Below, piece by piece: positions 62,264 to 64,000 of a stretch of 64,000 nucleotides of DNA; within the stretch, counting starts at the first letter, position 1; every line of letters starts with the position of its first letter. A program made the position numbers and the translations under genes. The notes under the pieces were generated by a model. That model searched no databases. It was not told the origin of the DNA and saw nothing but the letters and a program-made list of their open reading frames with translations. The stretch comes from Arthrobacter echini (GTDB taxonomy: Bacteria > Actinomycetota > Actinomycetes > Actinomycetales > Micrococcaceae), in the NCBI RefSeq assembly GCF_008107445.1, contig NZ_VSLD01000001.1, positions 806,001 to 870,000 of the forward strand, read 5' to 3'.

Positions 62264-63544
62264 GTGATCGACGTCAACGACCTCCGCCAGCATCCCGAGC
62301 AGTACCGAGCCTCGCAGCGCGCCCGCCGGGCGGACGAGTCGATCGTCGACGCCGTGCTGGCCGCGGACACCCGCCGCCGCGAGGCCGTCACGTCCTCCGA
62401 GAACCTCCGGGCCGAGCAGAACGCCTTCGGCAAGCGCGTGGCCCAGGCGTCAGGGGAGGAGAAGCAGGCCCTCCTGGCCGAGGTCAGGGACCTGGCCGCC
62501 GCGGTGAGGACGGCGGCCGCGGACGCGGATGAGGCCTCGGCGGAGCAGGACGCCCTGCTGCGCGCGCTGCCGAACCTGATCCAGGACGGCACTCCCGAGG
62601 GGCTGGAAAAGGACTTCGTGGTGGTCAAGACCGTCGGTGCTCCGCGCGATTTCGCCGCCGAGGGGTTCGAGCCGCGTGATCACCTGGAGCTCGGCGAGCT
62701 CATCGGTGCCATCGACATGGAACGCGGGGCGAAGGTCTCGGGCTCGCGCTTCTACTTCTTGAAGGGTGTCGGAGCACGGCTCGAGCTGGCGCTGCTCCGC
62801 ATGGCGCTCGACCAGGCGATCGAGGCCGGCTTCACACCCATGATCACCCCCACGCTCGTACGCCCTGAGATCATGCAGGGCACCGGTTTCGACGTGGCGC
62901 ACGACGCCGAGATCTATCGGCTCGCCGAGGACGACCTGTATCTCGTGGGAACCTCGGAGGTGGCGCTGGCCGGGTATCACTCCGACGAGATCATCGATCT
63001 CACCGCCGGCCCCGTCCGGTACGCGGGCTGGTCCTCCTGCTATCGCCGGGAGGCCGGATCCCACGGGAAGGACACCCGCGGGATCATCAGGGTCCACCAG
63101 TTCAACAAGGTGGAGATGTTCACCTACACCACGGTGGAGGACGCGGCCGCGGAGCACGAGCGCATGCTCGCCTGGGAGGAGGAGATGCTCGCGAAGGTGG
63201 AGCTTCCCTACCGTGTCATCGACACGGCCGCCGGTGACCTCGGGATGTCCGCGGCCCGCAAGTTCGACTGCGAGGCGTGGGTCCCCACCCAGGGCGACTA
63301 CCGCGAGCTCACGTCCACCTCGAACTGCACCACGTTCCAGGCCCGGCGCCTGAACATCCGTGAACGGCAGGACGGCGAAGGCCGGAAGAGCACACGGGCC
63401 GTCGCCACGCTCAACGGCACGCTCGCGACGACACGCTGGATCGTGGCGATCCTGGAGCATCACCAGAACGCCGACGGATCGATCACGGTGCCCGCCGCGC
63501 TGCGTCCGTACCTGAACGGACTGGAAATCCTCCCTGTCCTCTAG
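62264..63544 (+). CDS. serS: Seryl-tRNA synthetase
   Basis: A 426-residue class II synthetase. The N-terminal antiparallel coiled coil (about 25-105) that holds the tRNA-Ser long arm is rich in Arg, Glu and Ala. Motif 1 lies around [21 protein letters not shown]. Motif 2 is [28 protein letters not shown]. Motif 3 contains [29 protein letters not shown] and [16 protein letters not shown] are the serine and ATP pocket blocks. Length is normal; GTG start without a leader. Confidence 0.96.
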   Translation: MIDVNDLRQHPEQYRASQRARRADESIVDAVLAADTRRREAVTSSENLRAEQNAFGKRVAQASGEEKQALLAEVRDLAAAVRTAAADADEASAEQDALLRALPNLIQDGTPEGLEKDFVVVKTVGAPRDFAAEGFEPRDHLELGELIGAIDMERGAKVSGSRFYFLKGVGARLELALLRMALDQAIEAGFTPMITPTLVRPEIMQGTGFDVAHDAEIYRLAEDDLYLVGTSEVALAGYHSDEIIDLTAGPVRYAGWSSCYRREAGSHGKDTRGIIRVHQFNKVEMFTYTTVEDAAAEHERMLAWEEEMLAKVELPYRVIDTAAGDLGMSAARKFDCEAWVPTQGDYRELTSTSNCTTFQARRLNIRERQDGEGRKSTRAVATLNGTLATTRWIVAILEHHQNADGSITVPAALRPYLNGLEILPVL

Positions 63545-63586
63545 GCCGCCCGCCCCGGGCGTCGGTGGTGTCTGGTTCACTGGAGT

Positions 63587-64000
63587 ATGACCACTTTGAC
63601 CAGTGCTGGCAACGACGACCAGCAGGAGACCACCCGTAGGCACCTCGTCGCCCTGGATGTCGACGGCACGCTCGTGGACCACGACGGGTCGATGACGGAC
63701 GAGGTGCGCGCCGCCGCCCGGGCCGTCGTCGAGGCGGGACACGACGTCATCATCGCCACCGGACGCTCCCTCGGAGCCACCCTTCCGGTAATCCGTCTGC
63801 TCGGCATCACACGGGGATTCGCCGTGTGCTCGAACGGCGGAGTCACGCTGCGTCTCGACGCCGGCCTCCCAGGCGGTTTCGAGGTTCTCGAACGCATCAC
63901 CTTCGACCCGAAGCCCGCACTGACGGCGCTACGCGAGAGGCTGCCCACGGCCAAGTACGCCCTCGAGGACGACCGCGGCAGATTCCTCGCCACCGAGAGT
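63587..64000 (+). CDS. Cof-type HAD hydrolase, 3' end cut by the window
   Basis: 138 codons are visible from ATG 63587 and the frame is open to the last base. Motif I is LVALDVDGTLVDHDGSM, motif II the Thr of VIIATGRSLG, and FAVCSNGGVTLRL follows as in Cof/YbiV-like phosphatases. GGAG lies just before the start. It is probably about 270 residues when complete. It lies 42 bases after serS, as in many actinobacteria, and may be co-transcribed. Confidence 0.9.
   Translation, partial: MTTLTSAGNDDQQETTRRHLVALDVDGTLVDHDGSMTDEVRAAARAVVEAGHDVIIATGRSLGATLPVIRLLGITRGFAVCSNGGVTLRLDAGLPGGFEVLERITFDPKPALTALRERLPTAKYALEDDRGRFLATES

Overview
The window is a 64-kb piece of a high-GC actinobacterial chromosome. 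Gene content fits a Micrococcaceae (Arthrobacter-like) host: LigD of Pol-PE-ligase order, phosphoketolase, type IB topoisomerase, POT transporter, TPP-riboswitch thiamine operon, ATGA-type gene overlaps and -10 boxes placed a few bases before GTG starts (leaderless transcripts). The genus is inferred from gene style only. No rRNA gene or CRISPR array was seen.

Layout. (1) 0-21.4 kb is core-like: 3'-truncated-upstream ligD, phosphoketolase, a GntR-controlled MatC / CoA-transferase / carboxyltransferase cassette that looks like dicarboxylate (malonate-type) use, a long (p)ppGpp synthetase-type gene, an MhqO/MhqD-like detoxification cluster, PfkB kinase, PEBP, Cof-type HAD, GDPD and a YkvI-type membrane protein. 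(2) 21.4-41.9 kb is an accessory region with lower GC and many broken genes: acetyltransferases, an orphan RES protein, a multiply frameshifted DUF1648-type gene, a truncated ISL3 transposase, three IS256-family elements (all with disrupted transposases) around a GMC alcohol oxidoreductase / aldehyde dehydrogenase / AraC module, a serine recombinase, a three-gene SIR2-HerA-KTSC operon that looks like anti-phage defence, a voltage-gated K+ channel, a membrane-anchored GIY-YIG (DUF4041-type) protein, a tRNA-like remnant and a recombinase scrap. (3) 42.7-46.8 kb: thiM-thiE-thiD-tenA under a TPP riboswitch, bounded by a 63-bp near-perfect direct repeat that duplicates the convergent junction of two other genes, so the operon appears to have been inserted there. 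(4) 46.7-64 kb is core-like again: NCS2 permease, SDR + aldehyde dehydrogenase, phosphoglucomutase, acyl-CoA ligase, POT transporter, amidase, rhodanese, pheA, topoisomerase IB, lipid kinase, serS and a HAD gene cut by the window end.

Most notable: the compact SIR2-HerA-KTSC operon (35.3-38.4 kb), where the third, KTSC-domain gene is translationally coupled to herA; the repeat-flanked thiamine cassette; and the composite-transposon-like IS256 arrangement. Two small acidic unknown proteins (53.3 and 60.7 kb) share an almost identical promoter.
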